Assembly (NCBI RefSeq): GCF_013041615.1
Contig: NZ_JABEPQ010000003.1
Span: forward strand, 372,001 to 436,000
Source of the DNA: Knoellia koreensis
GTDB lineage: Bacteria > Actinomycetota > Actinomycetes > Actinomycetales > Dermatophilaceae
Direction of reading: 5' to 3'
DNA: 64,000 nucleotides
A model generated the notes under the pieces. It searched no databases, was not told the DNA's origin, and was given only the letters and a program-made list of their open reading frames with translations. Shown one piece after another: positions 16,199-24,487 of the stretch (position 1 is the first letter of the stretch; every line of letters starts with the position of its first letter). Position numbers and translations under genes: made by a program.

Positions 16199-17047
16199 TC
16201 AGTGTGACTCGGGGCCCGTCCGGCCGGTGGTGGAGTCGCGGCCGACGCCGCGCTGGCGCACCGCCTCGTAGATGACGATGGCCGCCGATGTCGCCACGTT
16301 GAGCGAGTTTGCCTTGCCCACCATGGGGATGCGGACCTGGTATGCCGCGTGGTGGAGCACCTCGTCGGTGAGGCCGTACTTCTCGGCACCGACGGCGATG
16401 GCGACGGGCCCGGTGTAGTCGACGTCGGTGTGGAGCAGGTCGGTGTCGGGGGTGGTGGCCACGAGCGCGATGCCCTGCTCGTCGAGCCAGGCGAGGGCGT
16501 CGGCGGTGGTGTCGCTGGCGACGGGGACGCTGAAGACGGTGCCCTTGGAGGCGCGCACGAGGTTGGGGTTGCCCCAGTCGGTGACCGGGTCGGCGGCGAT
16601 GACGGCGTCGGCGCCGGCGGCGTCCGCGGTGCGCAGCATCGCGCCGAGGTTGCCGGGCTTCTCGACGCCCTGGGTGAGGACCGTGAGGGCGGCCTGGCCG
16701 ACGGTGAGGTCGCGGGCGTGGCGTGTCACGGCGGGCACCACGGCGAGGAACCCGTCCGGTCCTTCGCGGTAGGCCGCCTTCTCGAACGCCGCGCGGGTCA
16801 GCTGAACGGTCTCGACACCGCTTGCGCGCACCTGGTCGACGACGCGGGCCTGGGTGGCGGGGTCGAGCATCAGCTCGGGGCACCAGTAGAGGGCCTCGGG
16901 GGTGACGCCGGCGTCGAGCGCGAGCTGGAGCTCCTCGTACCCCTCGACGAGGGTGCGGCCGGTCTCCTCGCGGTGGCGGCGCCGTCGCAGGGCTGCGATG
17001 GACTTCAGCCGCGGGTTGCCGGGCGAGCTGATGATCAGGTCGGTCAT
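16199..17047 (-). CDS. TrmH/SpoU-family RNA 2'-O-methyltransferase
   Basis: This 282-residue enzyme has the substrate-binding N-domain (ISSPGNPRLKSIAALRRRRHREETGRTLVEG) and the trefoil-knot SPOUT domain with GVEKPGNLGAMLRTADAAGADAVI, VAIAVGAEKYGLTDE and IPMVGKANSLNVATSAAIVIYEA, the three SpoU motifs that bind S-adenosylmethionine. It probably methylates a ribose in rRNA or tRNA; the position cannot be read from the sequence. The frame is open upstream, but the ATG at 17047 overlaps the preceding stop as ATGA and gives the normal N-terminus, so it is translationally coupled to the TMEM175 gene. Confidence 0.9.
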   Translation of the reverse strand: MTDLIISSPGNPRLKSIAALRRRRHREETGRTLVEGYEELQLALDAGVTPEALYWCPELMLDPATQARVVDQVRASGVETVQLTRAAFEKAAYREGPDGFLAVVPAVTRHARDLTVGQAALTVLTQGVEKPGNLGAMLRTADAAGADAVIAADPVTDWGNPNLVRASKGTVFSVPVASDTTADALAWLDEQGIALVATTPDTDLLHTDVDYTGPVAIAVGAEKYGLTDEVLHHAAYQVRIPMVGKANSLNVATSAAIVIYEAVRQRGVGRDSTTGRTGPESH

Positions 17048-17700
17048 GCCGGGACCCGCCGGGCGAGCTGGCTGCGGATGACCCGGGCCAGCGGGCCGGT
17101 GAGGAAGAGCAGGAACATCGGGTAGTACTTGTCGTCCTGCCACAGGATCGCCACGAGCAGGGCGACGCCGAACAGCAGGGAGAGGGCGATCGCTGCCGAG
17201 AGGCCACCGATCGGGCGTTCCTGCCCGGCCTTGAGCAGTCGCGGCGTGCGGATGACGACGACGTTCATGAGGACCATGATCACGGCGTTGGCCAGCATGG
17301 TGCCGATGTAGAGGACCTGTTGCAGCGTGTCGGTGTGCAGGCTGCCGGTGAGTGCTGTGGCCACGGGGAGCCAGACGATGGTGAACATCCACGCGATGTT
17401 GAGCCAGACGAGGGCGCCGGTCTCGCGTTCGACGCGGTCGAAGAGTCCGTGGTGCTGGCGCCAGAAGACCGCGATCAGGACGAAGCTCAGGGCCAGGCTG
17501 AACAGCTGCCCGCCGTGCTCGTTCAGGTACTCCGCGGTCGTGAGGTCCTCGGCCTTCGCCTCGGACACGCTCTCCATCAGGGGGAGGATGAGCAAGGTCA
17601 TGGCGATCGCAACGACGGCGTCGGTGAAGAAGACGAGCCGCTCGGCGGTCGGGTTCTCGCGGGGCTGGGCCGCGCGGGCGCGAATGGTGGTGTCCCCCAT
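17044..17700 (-). CDS. TMEM175-family (DUF1211) potassium-channel-like membrane protein
   Basis: The 218 residues contain the family pore signature RLVFFTDAVVAIAMTLLILPL in the first helix (about 21-41) and five further hydrophobic segments. Bacterial TMEM175 proteins are tetrameric six-helix K+ channels; the hydrophobic residues of the FTDAVVAIAMTLL helix form the filter. It is the first gene of a pair with the SpoU methyltransferase, overlapping it by ATGA. The start is supported by a TAGTCT box 8 nt upstream and lack of a ribosome-binding site, suggesting a leaderless message. Confidence 0.85.
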   Translation of the reverse strand: MGDTTIRARAAQPRENPTAERLVFFTDAVVAIAMTLLILPLMESVSEAKAEDLTTAEYLNEHGGQLFSLALSFVLIAVFWRQHHGLFDRVERETGALVWLNIAWMFTIVWLPVATALTGSLHTDTLQQVLYIGTMLANAVIMVLMNVVVIRTPRLLKAGQERPIGGLSAAIALSLLFGVALLVAILWQDDKYYPMFLLFLTGPLARVIRSQLARRVPA

Positions 17701-17708
17701 GAGTCTCG

Positions 17709-17714
17709 AGACTA
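17709..17714 (-). promoter_or_regulatory. -10 element for the TMEM175-spoU pair
   Basis: TAGTCT on the minus strand, 8 nt before the ATG at 17700, with no Shine-Dalgarno between them. Confidence 0.45.
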
Positions 17715-18701
17715 GCGAGCGGCGTCGCCGAACCAGTGGCAGGCCTGACCGTGGGGTCCGGACCAGGCGACCGGTATGCCGTCGAGCGCGGTGAGGAACC
17801 GCGGTGCGCCTTCGGGCGTGGGTTCGGTCGGCTCGGCGATGCCCAGGTCTGCCATGACGCCGACGCCCTCGTTGGCGATCCAGTGACCGGGCAGGTCGCG
17901 GACGAGGTCGGCGAAGCGTCGGCGGTCGTCGGGTTCGACGTAGGCGAGGACGGCCGAGTGGAAGATGACGACGGTGGCATCGGATGGTGCTTCGGCGACC
18001 AGGGCTGGCAGGTCGGTCAGGAGGTCGCCCTGGATGACGTGTGGCGGATCGGCTCGGACCAGTTCGGTGGCTTGGGTGATGCGCTTGCGGCGCTCGTGGT
18101 GCTCGGGCCAGACGAGCGCGGTGAGCCAGTCGCGGTCGTCATCGCGTGTCAGGTCAAGGGGATTCAGGTCCAACCCGCCACGCCACGCGACGGTCGGGAC
18201 GCGCTCGGGCGGCTCCGCGGCATACCTCTGTGGTGTCGACCAATCGCACGGGAGGACGGGACCGGGGCCGTCGCCGACGATGCCTTGGCCGTAGTCGTAG
18301 CGGTAGCGGTCGGGGTAGAGGGTCAGGCCCGCGCTCGCGCCGACCTCGATGAGGGCGAGCGGGCCGGGGATCGTCAGGAGTGCGGGCAGCAGCGTGGCAC
18401 AGCGGGCGGCCTCGTTGGTCTGGGTGCTGCGCGCGAGGATCTCGGGTCGGACGCGCGCCCAGTTCGCGGTGACCCAGACGGTGAACGCTTTGGGGTCGGT
18501 GAGGGGCGCGCCGAACATGGTGGCGACGCCGAAGAGGAGGTTCGGCTGACGCTTGGGCGCGGGAAGCGTGGTGACCAGCTCGAGGACGCCGGGGTCGGCG
18601 GCGACCGCGTGGGCGAGTGCCTCGTAAGTCGGCGAGGTGCCGGCTGCCTGGTTGGTCGCGAAGCGTTCGTAGAGCTGGGCGGTCTCGTCGGTTGCCGTCA
18701 C
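17712..18701 (-). CDS. DUF2332-family protein
   Basis: This cytoplasmic protein of about 329 residues is a DUF2332 member, a family related to SAM-dependent methyltransferases by the glycine-rich block LIEVGASAGLTLYPDRYRYDYG (about 115-136) and VIFHSAVLAYVEPDDRRRFADLV. Its reaction is unknown. The frame is open to 18755, where only a TTG is available; the GTG at 18701 is preferred because TACCGT lies 7 nt upstream in the leaderless arrangement and because the family starts close to TDETAQLYERFA. It is followed by the TMEM175 promoter inside its last codons. Confidence 0.78.
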   Translation of the reverse strand: MTATDETAQLYERFATNQAAGTSPTYEALAHAVAADPGVLELVTTLPAPKRQPNLLFGVATMFGAPLTDPKAFTVWVTANWARVRPEILARSTQTNEAARCATLLPALLTIPGPLALIEVGASAGLTLYPDRYRYDYGQGIVGDGPGPVLPCDWSTPQRYAAEPPERVPTVAWRGGLDLNPLDLTRDDDRDWLTALVWPEHHERRKRITQATELVRADPPHVIQGDLLTDLPALVAEAPSDATVVIFHSAVLAYVEPDDRRRFADLVRDLPGHWIANEGVGVMADLGIAEPTEPTPEGAPRFLTALDGIPVAWSGPHGQACHWFGDAAR

Positions 18702-18708
18702 GATGGCG

Positions 18709-18714
18709 ACGGTA
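18709..18714 (-). promoter_or_regulatory. -10 element for the DUF2332 gene
   Basis: TACCGT on the minus strand, 7 nt before the GTG at 18701; it supports the GTG rather than an upstream TTG as the start. Confidence 0.4.
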
Positions 18715-18768
18715 CCGACAGTCACGGGGTCAGGGCGGGGATGGCCGGGGCGCAAAGCGGCGCCCTAC

Positions 18769-20865
18769 TTAGAACGGTGGTGGGTCGTCGGCGTTGGGCC
18801 GGTGGCGGGTGGGGCGGTGGCGCGCGAGGTGGGTGGCGTAGTCGTCGTTGAGGTCGACGGTCCACAGGCTGCCGGGGGTGATCAGTTGGCCGATGGGTTT
18901 GCCGTACTCGTCGCAGATGTTGCGGTGTTGGGGGCCGAAGCGTTCGCGGTGGTCGGTGAGGTACTCGAGGTGTTCGTCGAGCAGTGAGGGCAGCTCGACC
19001 GAGCCGTCTGTTGCAGCGCCGGTGTCGTCAGCGAGGGGTCGGCCGGTGGGGTCGAGCCAGGGCTGGGGGTCGGGGTCCAGGTGGTCGACCGGGTGGGTGA
19101 GGCGTTGGCGGCCGGTGGGGTCGGTCCATTCGACGACGGCGCCGGGGAGCATGCGTACGGACCAGCGGCGCAGTTGTTTGGTGCGGTGGTGTCGTCGGCA
19201 CAGACAGATCAGGTTGCTCACCCGGGTCAGGGTGGACCCTTCCCGCCAGGGGCTGACGTGGTCGAGGTCGCAGAACGTGGCGGCGACGGTGCAGCCGGGG
19301 AACCGGCAGTGTCCGTCCCTGGCTTTGACGGTGCGGATCATGGCTTCGGTGGGTCGGTACCCGATCACGACCGGTTCCGGCACCGCGCACCGCCGCACGA
19401 CCGCGGCGGCGAGGACTGTCTCGATCCCTGCCACGCCGGACGAGCCGGTCAGGCCCGCCTTTCCAGTCGAGCCCGAGTTGCCTTCCGAGCCATCACTTCC
19501 GCTCCGGCTGGTGGCTGCCATCGCGGTGGCGCTGTCGCTGCCACGACCGGCCTCGTCCTGACCGGTGGGGGTGATGGTCCAGCTGCTGACCGGGGTGGAG
19601 GTGTAGGCGCCGGTCGACTCGTCGCAGGGCAGGATGTCGATCCGCACCCGCCGAGGAGCCAGCGCCGGCAGCGCCACCGGTCGACCACCTGCGGTCGCGG
19701 GCGCACTCGGGTCGGCAGCACGCAGCTTCTTCCTCTTGCGGCCCTTGCCCTTGCCTTCGCCGTCGACGCCCCAGTCCTCAGGGATTGTTCGGGTTGGGGG
19801 TCCTGTGAGTGCGGGTGGCCCGGCTGCGGTGCAGGCTTGGCCGATTCCGTTGTCGCGTAGCACTTGACGCACCCAGGCGTCGAGGTCGGCCGTGTCAACC
19901 GCCGCCTCCTCTGCGCTGGTCGGGACTGGTGACGCATCCGAGCTTCGGACTCGCTCGTTCGCGTGGGCACCGGAAGTGCCGGTCAAGGGAGCGTGGCGGG
20001 TCTTGGGCGGGCGTTGCGGCTGTCTCGCGGACGGTTCGGTGACGCTTGCCAGCGCACCATTGAGGCGGGACTCGGGGACCGCGACTTGGATGACGTACTC
20101 GGCGCGGGTGTTGCCGTCGATGAACGCGAGCATCGCGTCCGCGCGGGCCTGCTCGATGCACGTGTTGTGTCCGGCGCGCACGTACTCGCGGGCGAGGGAG
20201 TCGATCGCGGACCACGCCTTCTGCGACTGCTCCACCGGCAACGACGCGACCCAGGTGTCGACGCCGGGCCCGTCACCGGGCCACCGTTGCAGTGACCGGT
20301 CCTTGCGCGCTTGGGCGGCTTTCTGGCGCAGGAACTCGGCCGCGACCTGTCCCAGGACGCGGCGGACGCGTTGCCGCAACCGGCCACCGGTCTCCTTGCC
20401 GAGGTGGGGTTCGATCTTGGCCAGCACCGCCTCCACGGCGTTGTCGGGGGCATCGGCCAGTTCGTGTTCGATGATGCTGGCCCGGTACGGGTCGATCCGG
20501 CCCTGACCCATCGCTTCGAGCACGCACGGGTACCGCCCCGCCAGCTGGGCTGCGACCCCGACCCTGGTCTCCGCGCCGCGGGCGGTGACACCGAGCTCGT
20601 CGCTGACGAGGGCGGCGGCGTCCATGCGGTGGTGTCCGTACCCGCGGAACTGTTCGACGACTTCACCGGTGCCCGGGTCGACGACGTCCTCGATCGCGGA
20701 CACGTTCGCGATCGCGAGGGTCTGCACGGCCTGGGCGGTGCTGATCAGGCGCTGGGTGTCGCCGACGAGCTGGACGAAGTCGTCGATCGACTCCCGTCGT
20801 GGAGCATCCGCCAGACGGGCAGCGTCAGCGCTCACCGTCCGCAACAGCTCCACGATATCGATCAT
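18769..20865 (-). CDS. DUF222 / HNH endonuclease signature protein
   Basis: The 698-residue protein joins an N-terminal DUF222 helical region (about 1-230; ADAARLADAPRRESIDDFVQLV..RGAETRVGVAAQLAG) to a long Ser/Gly/Thr-rich variable middle and a C-terminal HNH nuclease (about 560-610; DGHCRFPGCTVAATFCDLDHVSPWREG..NLICLCRRHH) with the paired Cys and His residues of the HNH zinc-finger fold. Such genes are multicopy in actinobacteria (the 13E12-like family) and are thought to be selfish or defence-related; the target is unknown. I chose the ATG at 20865 because a full promoter ends 7 nt before it. The gene carries no copy of the CGGCATAC motif, unlike most neighbours. Confidence 0.88.
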   Translation of the reverse strand: MIDIVELLRTVSADAARLADAPRRESIDDFVQLVGDTQRLISTAQAVQTLAIANVSAIEDVVDPGTGEVVEQFRGYGHHRMDAAALVSDELGVTARGAETRVGVAAQLAGRYPCVLEAMGQGRIDPYRASIIEHELADAPDNAVEAVLAKIEPHLGKETGGRLRQRVRRVLGQVAAEFLRQKAAQARKDRSLQRWPGDGPGVDTWVASLPVEQSQKAWSAIDSLAREYVRAGHNTCIEQARADAMLAFIDGNTRAEYVIQVAVPESRLNGALASVTEPSARQPQRPPKTRHAPLTGTSGAHANERVRSSDASPVPTSAEEAAVDTADLDAWVRQVLRDNGIGQACTAAGPPALTGPPTRTIPEDWGVDGEGKGKGRKRKKLRAADPSAPATAGGRPVALPALAPRRVRIDILPCDESTGAYTSTPVSSWTITPTGQDEAGRGSDSATAMAATSRSGSDGSEGNSGSTGKAGLTGSSGVAGIETVLAAAVVRRCAVPEPVVIGYRPTEAMIRTVKARDGHCRFPGCTVAATFCDLDHVSPWREGSTLTRVSNLICLCRRHHRTKQLRRWSVRMLPGAVVEWTDPTGRQRLTHPVDHLDPDPQPWLDPTGRPLADDTGAATDGSVELPSLLDEHLEYLTDHRERFGPQHRNICDEYGKPIGQLITPGSLWTVDLNDDYATHLARHRPTRHRPNADDPPPF

Positions 20866-21237
20866 GTGTTCGATTGTACTCGGGTCGACCGACACCGACA
20901 AGGGTTGTCCACACCGAATCCTGTGTGTTTCCAAGAGAATTCGTTCACAAGCCCGGCAGCCGCCGAAGGCCGCCCAAGGCCCCATCGACGAACGCACGCC
21001 CCGGCACCCAAGCCGGCCGCGCCACGAGTAGAAGGGGCACGGACCAGCAACAGCAGCGTGCACGATGAGCCGGTCCTCCCCAGCGCCTTTTCAGCGCAAC
21101 CACACCCCAAGGTGCGCCGCGCTGAGACCCGGCCCACACGGCATACCTGCGCCCGGGCGCCACGACCGCGACCAACGGCCGTCACGGACCGTCCTAGGCC
21201 ACCGCCCGAGCGACCCAAAGGCCCATTGGCCCCAGCC
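20866..21237. other. 372-bp intergenic region
   Basis: Between the HNH gene and the thioesterase gene there is no convincing reading frame. The left 50 bp hold the HNH promoter. One CGGCATAC motif copy lies at 21139-21146. The rest is repeat-free, somewhat lower in GC near 20920-20960, and no terminator hairpin stands out. Confidence 0.6.
20873..20901 (-). promoter_or_regulatory. Promoter of the HNH gene, leaderless
   Basis: On the minus strand TTGTCG (20896-20901), a 17-bp spacer and TACAAT (20873-20878) lead to the ATG at 20865 after 7 nt. Both boxes are close to the sigma-70-type consensus, and the message should begin at the start codon. Confidence 0.65.
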
Positions 21238-21603
21238 TCAGCGCACGCCCGCCCGGGCCTCGAACTTCGCTTGGTCGACCACGATCCGGTCGATCTCGCC
21301 ATCGGCGACGACCTCACCAGAGTCGTCGATCGCCTTGACGGAGAACGTCATTCGACGACCGTCCACCACCGGCTCACCCGCCGTGACCGTCACCTGACCA
21401 CCCACCGGAGTGGGTCGGTGGTGCCCCACTCGCAGAGCCGTCCCGACCGTCGTCTCCCCCGCCTCGAGCAGCGGCCCAGCCGCAGCCACCGTGGCCGCCT
21501 CGAGCCACGCGACGACCCGCGGCGTCCCGAGGACGGCCACCGAACCGCTCCCCAGCGCGATCGCCGTGTCGTCCGTCGTCACCTGGAACTCCATGCGAGC
21601 CAT
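21238..21603 (-). CDS. Hot-dog-fold thioesterase family protein
   Basis: This 121-residue protein has the hot-dog layout: a long central helix (TPRVVAWLEAATVAAAGPLL) after two strands, then TTVGTALRVGHHRPTPVGGQVTVTA, a block typical of fluoroacetyl-CoA-thioesterase-like (FlK) proteins. Glu/Thr/His in that block are candidate catalytic residues. It probably hydrolyses an acyl-CoA of unknown type. The start is the ATG at 21603, 7 nt after a TAGGTT box; a second ATG nine bases on (MEFQV) is possible. It is divergent from the LURP-one gene with only 24 bp between. Confidence 0.75.
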   Translation of the reverse strand: MARMEFQVTTDDTAIALGSGSVAVLGTPRVVAWLEAATVAAAGPLLEAGETTVGTALRVGHHRPTPVGGQVTVTAGEPVVDGRRMTFSVKAIDDSGEVVADGEIDRIVVDQAKFEARAGVR

Positions 21604-21610
21604 GCGAACC

Positions 21611-21620
21611 AACCTAGACT
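21611..21620. promoter_or_regulatory. Back-to-back -10 elements of two divergent leaderless genes
   Basis: Within AACCTAGACT, TAGGTT on the minus strand (21611-21616) lies 7 nt before the thioesterase ATG and TAGACT on the plus strand (21615-21620) lies 7 nt before the LURP-one ATG. The two boxes share 2 bp, so both promoters cannot be occupied at once. Confidence 0.5.
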
Positions 21621-21627
21621 GCTCCCC

Positions 21628-22236
21628 ATGAGCCAGCACCCGACGCCCGAGCGCTACGCCCTGCGCCAGAAGCTGACCATGATGGTCAACCGCTACGAGA
21701 TCCGCCCCGTCGACGCGAACGGCGCCGAGGGCCCGGTCATCGCAGTCGCGCAGCAGAAGCGGATGGCGTTCAAGGAGCAGGTCACGTTCTACGCCGACGA
21801 GGCGCGCAGCCAGCCGGTGTTCTCCTTCAAGGCGCGCCAGCGGATGGACCTCGGCGCCACCTACGACGTCTTCGACGCGGCCGGCACCCCGATCGGCTGG
21901 TTCAAGAAGGACTTCGGCAAGTCGCTGCTGCGTTCGTCGTGGCACCTCGGGACGCCCGACGGCCTGCAGGCGTTCGGCACCGAGCGCAACCAGAACATCG
22001 CGATCCTGCGCCGAATCTGGGAGTTCATCCCGGTCGTCGGCGAGATCCCGTTGCCGTTCATCTTCCACTTCGACTTCAAGACTGCCGACGGTTCGGTGGT
22101 GCTGACGTCGGAGCGCAGGATGTCCCTGAGGGACCGCTACGACATCACGATCCCCAAGCAGGGCAACGGTTACCAGCTCGACTGGCGGGTCGGCCTCGCC
22201 ATGTCGGTCGCCCTGGACGCGCTCCAGTCCCGCTGA
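21628..22236 (+). CDS. LURP-one-related (DUF567/scramblase-like) protein
   Basis: The 202 residues follow the tubby-like beta-barrel pattern of LURP-one proteins: MVNRYEIRPVDANG, AFKEQVTFYADEARSQPVFSFKARQRMDLGATYDVFDAAGTPIGWFKKDFGKSLLRSSWHL, and a C-terminal hydrophobic helix (DWRVGLAMSVALDAL) inside the barrel. Members of the fold may bind phospholipid or DNA, but bacterial functions are unknown. The ATG at 21628 follows a TAGACT box by 7 nt, consistent with a leaderless message. Confidence 0.8.
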   Translation: MSQHPTPERYALRQKLTMMVNRYEIRPVDANGAEGPVIAVAQQKRMAFKEQVTFYADEARSQPVFSFKARQRMDLGATYDVFDAAGTPIGWFKKDFGKSLLRSSWHLGTPDGLQAFGTERNQNIAILRRIWEFIPVVGEIPLPFIFHFDFKTADGSVVLTSERRMSLRDRYDITIPKQGNGYQLDWRVGLAMSVALDALQSR

Positions 22237-22257
22237 CCCGAGTCGTATGCCGCCGCG

Positions 22258-23523
22258 TCACTCCTGGGTGCGCCACGCGTCCTTGACGGACAGCTTGCCG
22301 CCGGTCTGTAGCAGCGCCCGGCGGTAGATCCGCTCGCTGACGAGGATCAGCCCGACCGCGAAGGCGACGAGCAGCAACAGCGCCAGGGCCGGCTCCCACC
22401 ACGACACCTCACCCGCCAGCACCCGCATGGGCATGAGGATCGAGGACACCGGCGGGATGAACGACCCGATCGCGCGGGCGGTCCCGTCGAGGAACAGCGC
22501 CCCGAAGTACATCAGCATCATCAGCATCGTGATGGGCATCGACGTCGACTGGATGTCCTCGGTGCGGCTCGCGAGCGCACCGGCCACGGCCCAGAGGCAG
22601 GCCAGCGCCACGAACCCGACGAGGAAGAACGCCAGGAACCAGCCGATCGACCCCGACAGACCGGCGACGTACTTGCCGTAGTCGGTGAACGACATGCCGA
22701 CCAGCCCGACGCCGACGTACAACGCCATCTGCCCGAACGCCAGCACCGTGTTGCCGATGATCTTGCCGGCGAGCAGCTGCCGCAACGGAATTGCCGCGGC
22801 GATCATCTCGACGATGCGCGACTGCTTCTCCTCGACGACGCTGCTGGCCAGGGTCATGCCGAACATGATCGACGCGAGGTAGAACAGGATCGCGAAGATG
22901 AACCCTAGGGCCGTCACGAGGCCCGATCGCTCGGCGTTGCCGTCGAGCTGCTGGGCGGTCACGGTCGTCCCGGCCTGCAGGGCCGCCATGGTCGTGCCCG
23001 CCTTGGAGGCGTTGTCGGCGAGCGCGGTCTCGCGCACCACGGTGGACACGACGGTGCTGAGGTCGCTGTCCGCGGTGTCCTTGGTGACGAGGGTCCAGCC
23101 GGAGTCGGTGCGCTGCAGCCAGGCGTCGGCCTTCTCGTCCTGCACCGCCACCCGGGCCGCGGCCGCGTCGGCCTCGGTGCCCGCCTTGACCGCGACCTTG
23201 TCGTCGATGTCCGGCGCCCGGTCGGCGATGCGGTCGACCATGGCGGCGGCTGTGGAGTCGGTGGTGACCACGTCGAAGGTGCTCGTGCGGTTCTGCATGA
23301 AACCCTGGATGGCCAGCACCGCACCGATGAGCAGCACGGTGACGACGGTGCTGATGAGGAAGCCCTTGTCGGTGAGCTTTACCAGCACCTCGCGCCGGGC
23401 GACCTGGAGCCACGCCCCTCGCGTCGCGGCGCGCGACTGCTGCGCCTCGGTGCCGTGGCCGGGGTCCGCCGTATGCCGCGTGGTCGCCTCGGCGCCCGTC
23501 GTCTCGTTGGTGTGGGTGCTCAT
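22258..23523 (-). CDS. ABC-2 type exporter permease (NatB-like)
   Basis: The 421-residue protein has a first membrane helix near residues 52-72 (FLISTVVTVLLIGAVLAIQGF), a large external domain (about 75-220; DSTAAAMVDRIADRAPDIDDKVAVKAGTE), and five more helices toward the C-terminus, the NatB/YhaP layout. It pairs with the ATPase encoded immediately upstream, whose stop overlaps its ATG by ATGA. The substrate is unknown; NatAB exports Na+ and relatives export drugs or peptides. Its non-conserved N-terminus (EATTRHTADPGHG) is encoded over a copy of the CGGCATAC repeat. Confidence 0.88.
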   Translation of the reverse strand: MSTHTNETTGAEATTRHTADPGHGTEAQQSRAATRGAWLQVARREVLVKLTDKGFLISTVVTVLLIGAVLAIQGFMQNRTSTFDVVTTDSTAAAMVDRIADRAPDIDDKVAVKAGTEADAAAARVAVQDEKADAWLQRTDSGWTLVTKDTADSDLSTVVSTVVRETALADNASKAGTTMAALQAGTTVTAQQLDGNAERSGLVTALGFIFAILFYLASIMFGMTLASSVVEEKQSRIVEMIAAAIPLRQLLAGKIIGNTVLAFGQMALYVGVGLVGMSFTDYGKYVAGLSGSIGWFLAFFLVGFVALACLWAVAGALASRTEDIQSTSMPITMLMMLMYFGALFLDGTARAIGSFIPPVSSILMPMRVLAGEVSWWEPALALLLLVAFAVGLILVSERIYRRALLQTGGKLSVKDAWRTQE

Positions 23524-24401
23524 GACGTGGCCTCCTGGTAGATCTCGCTGAGTCGGGGGACGACGCGCCGGAACTCCTCAACCGGCCCGCGTCGGAGCGC
23601 CTGCTCGAGGACGCGCTGTTCGGCACCGGACTCGACGACCTCGAGCAGCGCGGTGCGCCCGTCGACGTCGGCCACGTGGATGCCCGGCAGGTCGCGTACC
23701 CAGCCGGCGTCGCCGGCCGTGACGAGCTCGTAGCGCACCGGCCCACCCGCGCGCAGCTCCTCGGCTGTCCCCTGCGTGACAACCTTGCCCTGCGCCATGA
23801 TGACCAGCCGGTCGCACAGCCGGTCGACGAGGTCGAGCTGGTGTGACGAAAAGAGCACGGGCACACCGCGACTCGTGTGTTCGCGCAGCAGCCCGGCCAT
23901 CGACTCGACCGCCGTCGGGTCCAGGCCTGAGAACGGCTCGTCGAGGATCAGGGCGTCCGGCTGCGGCACCAGTGCGGCGATGATCTGCACCCGCTGCTGG
24001 TTGCCCAGCGACAGCTTCTCGACCCGGTCCTTGGCGCGCTCGGCCAGCCCGAACCGCTCGAGGTGCTCCATCACGGCCGCCCGCGCCGCACCCGGGTCCA
24101 TCCCTCGCAACGTCGCCAGGTAGACGAGCTGGTCGGCGATCGCCTGCTTGGGGTAGAGGCCGCGCTCCTCGGGCATGTACCCGATCCGGCGCCGCTGCGC
24201 CGCGGTGATCGGACGCCCGTCCCACAGCACCTCGCCGTCGTGCGCCTGGAGCACCCCCATGACCATCCGCATCGTGGTGGTCTTTCCTGCCCCGTTGCCC
24301 CCGACGAACCCGGTCAGCCCGCCATCGGGCACCGGGAAGCTCACGTGGTCAACGGCTGTCTTGTCCCCGAACCGTCGGGTCAGCCCCTTGATCTCCAGCA
24401 T
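23520..24401 (-). CDS. ABC exporter ATP-binding protein (NatA-like)
   Basis: This 293-residue ATPase has Walker A GGNGAGKTTT, Q-loop region YMPEERGLYPKQ, signature LSLGNQQRVQ and Walker B ALILDEPFSGLDP. The YMPEERGLYP block and LSLGNQQR signature are typical of the NatA/YhaQ group. The remaining C-terminal 80 residues are the usual accessory domain. The ATG at 24401 gives the standard N-terminus (MLEIKGLTRRFG); TAGCGT 7 nt upstream predicts a leaderless message. It is coupled to the permease gene, and a two-component system lies just upstream on the same strand, a frequent arrangement for regulated exporters. Confidence 0.92.
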   Translation of the reverse strand: MLEIKGLTRRFGDKTAVDHVSFPVPDGGLTGFVGGNGAGKTTTMRMVMGVLQAHDGEVLWDGRPITAAQRRRIGYMPEERGLYPKQAIADQLVYLATLRGMDPGAARAAVMEHLERFGLAERAKDRVEKLSLGNQQRVQIIAALVPQPDALILDEPFSGLDPTAVESMAGLLREHTSRGVPVLFSSHQLDLVDRLCDRLVIMAQGKVVTQGTAEELRAGGPVRYELVTAGDAGWVRDLPGIHVADVDGRTALLEVVESGAEQRVLEQALRRGPVEEFRRVVPRLSEIYQEATS

Positions 24402-24408
24402 GGCCCCC

Positions 24409-24414
24409 ACGCTA
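24409..24414 (-). promoter_or_regulatory. -10 element for the NatAB-like exporter
   Basis: TAGCGT on the minus strand, 7 nt before the ATG at 24401; no ribosome-binding site intervenes. Confidence 0.45.
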
Positions 24415-24456
24415 GGACCGTTGCCCACCAACCGGATCCGCCTCGGGACGGAACTT

Positions 24457-24486
24457 GTATGCCGCGTGGCCGACCACGCGGCATAC
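24457..24486. terminator. Perfect hairpin made of two inverted GTATGCCG repeats
   Basis: Arms at 24457-24469 (GTATGCCGCGTGG) and 24474-24486 are perfect 13-bp complements around a CCGA loop. It sits 1 bp after the response-regulator stop codon and before the exporter promoter, where a terminator is expected. There is no U tract, which is usual for high-GC actinobacteria. The arms are two head-to-head copies of the window-wide motif. Confidence 0.7.
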
Positions 24487-24487
24487 C

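Noticed and set aside
18769-20865. The DUF222-HNH gene as part of a mobile element
   Set aside because: No flanking repeats, integrase or target duplication is visible; the absence of the motif over 2.1 kb is within the range of chance gaps elsewhere in the window.
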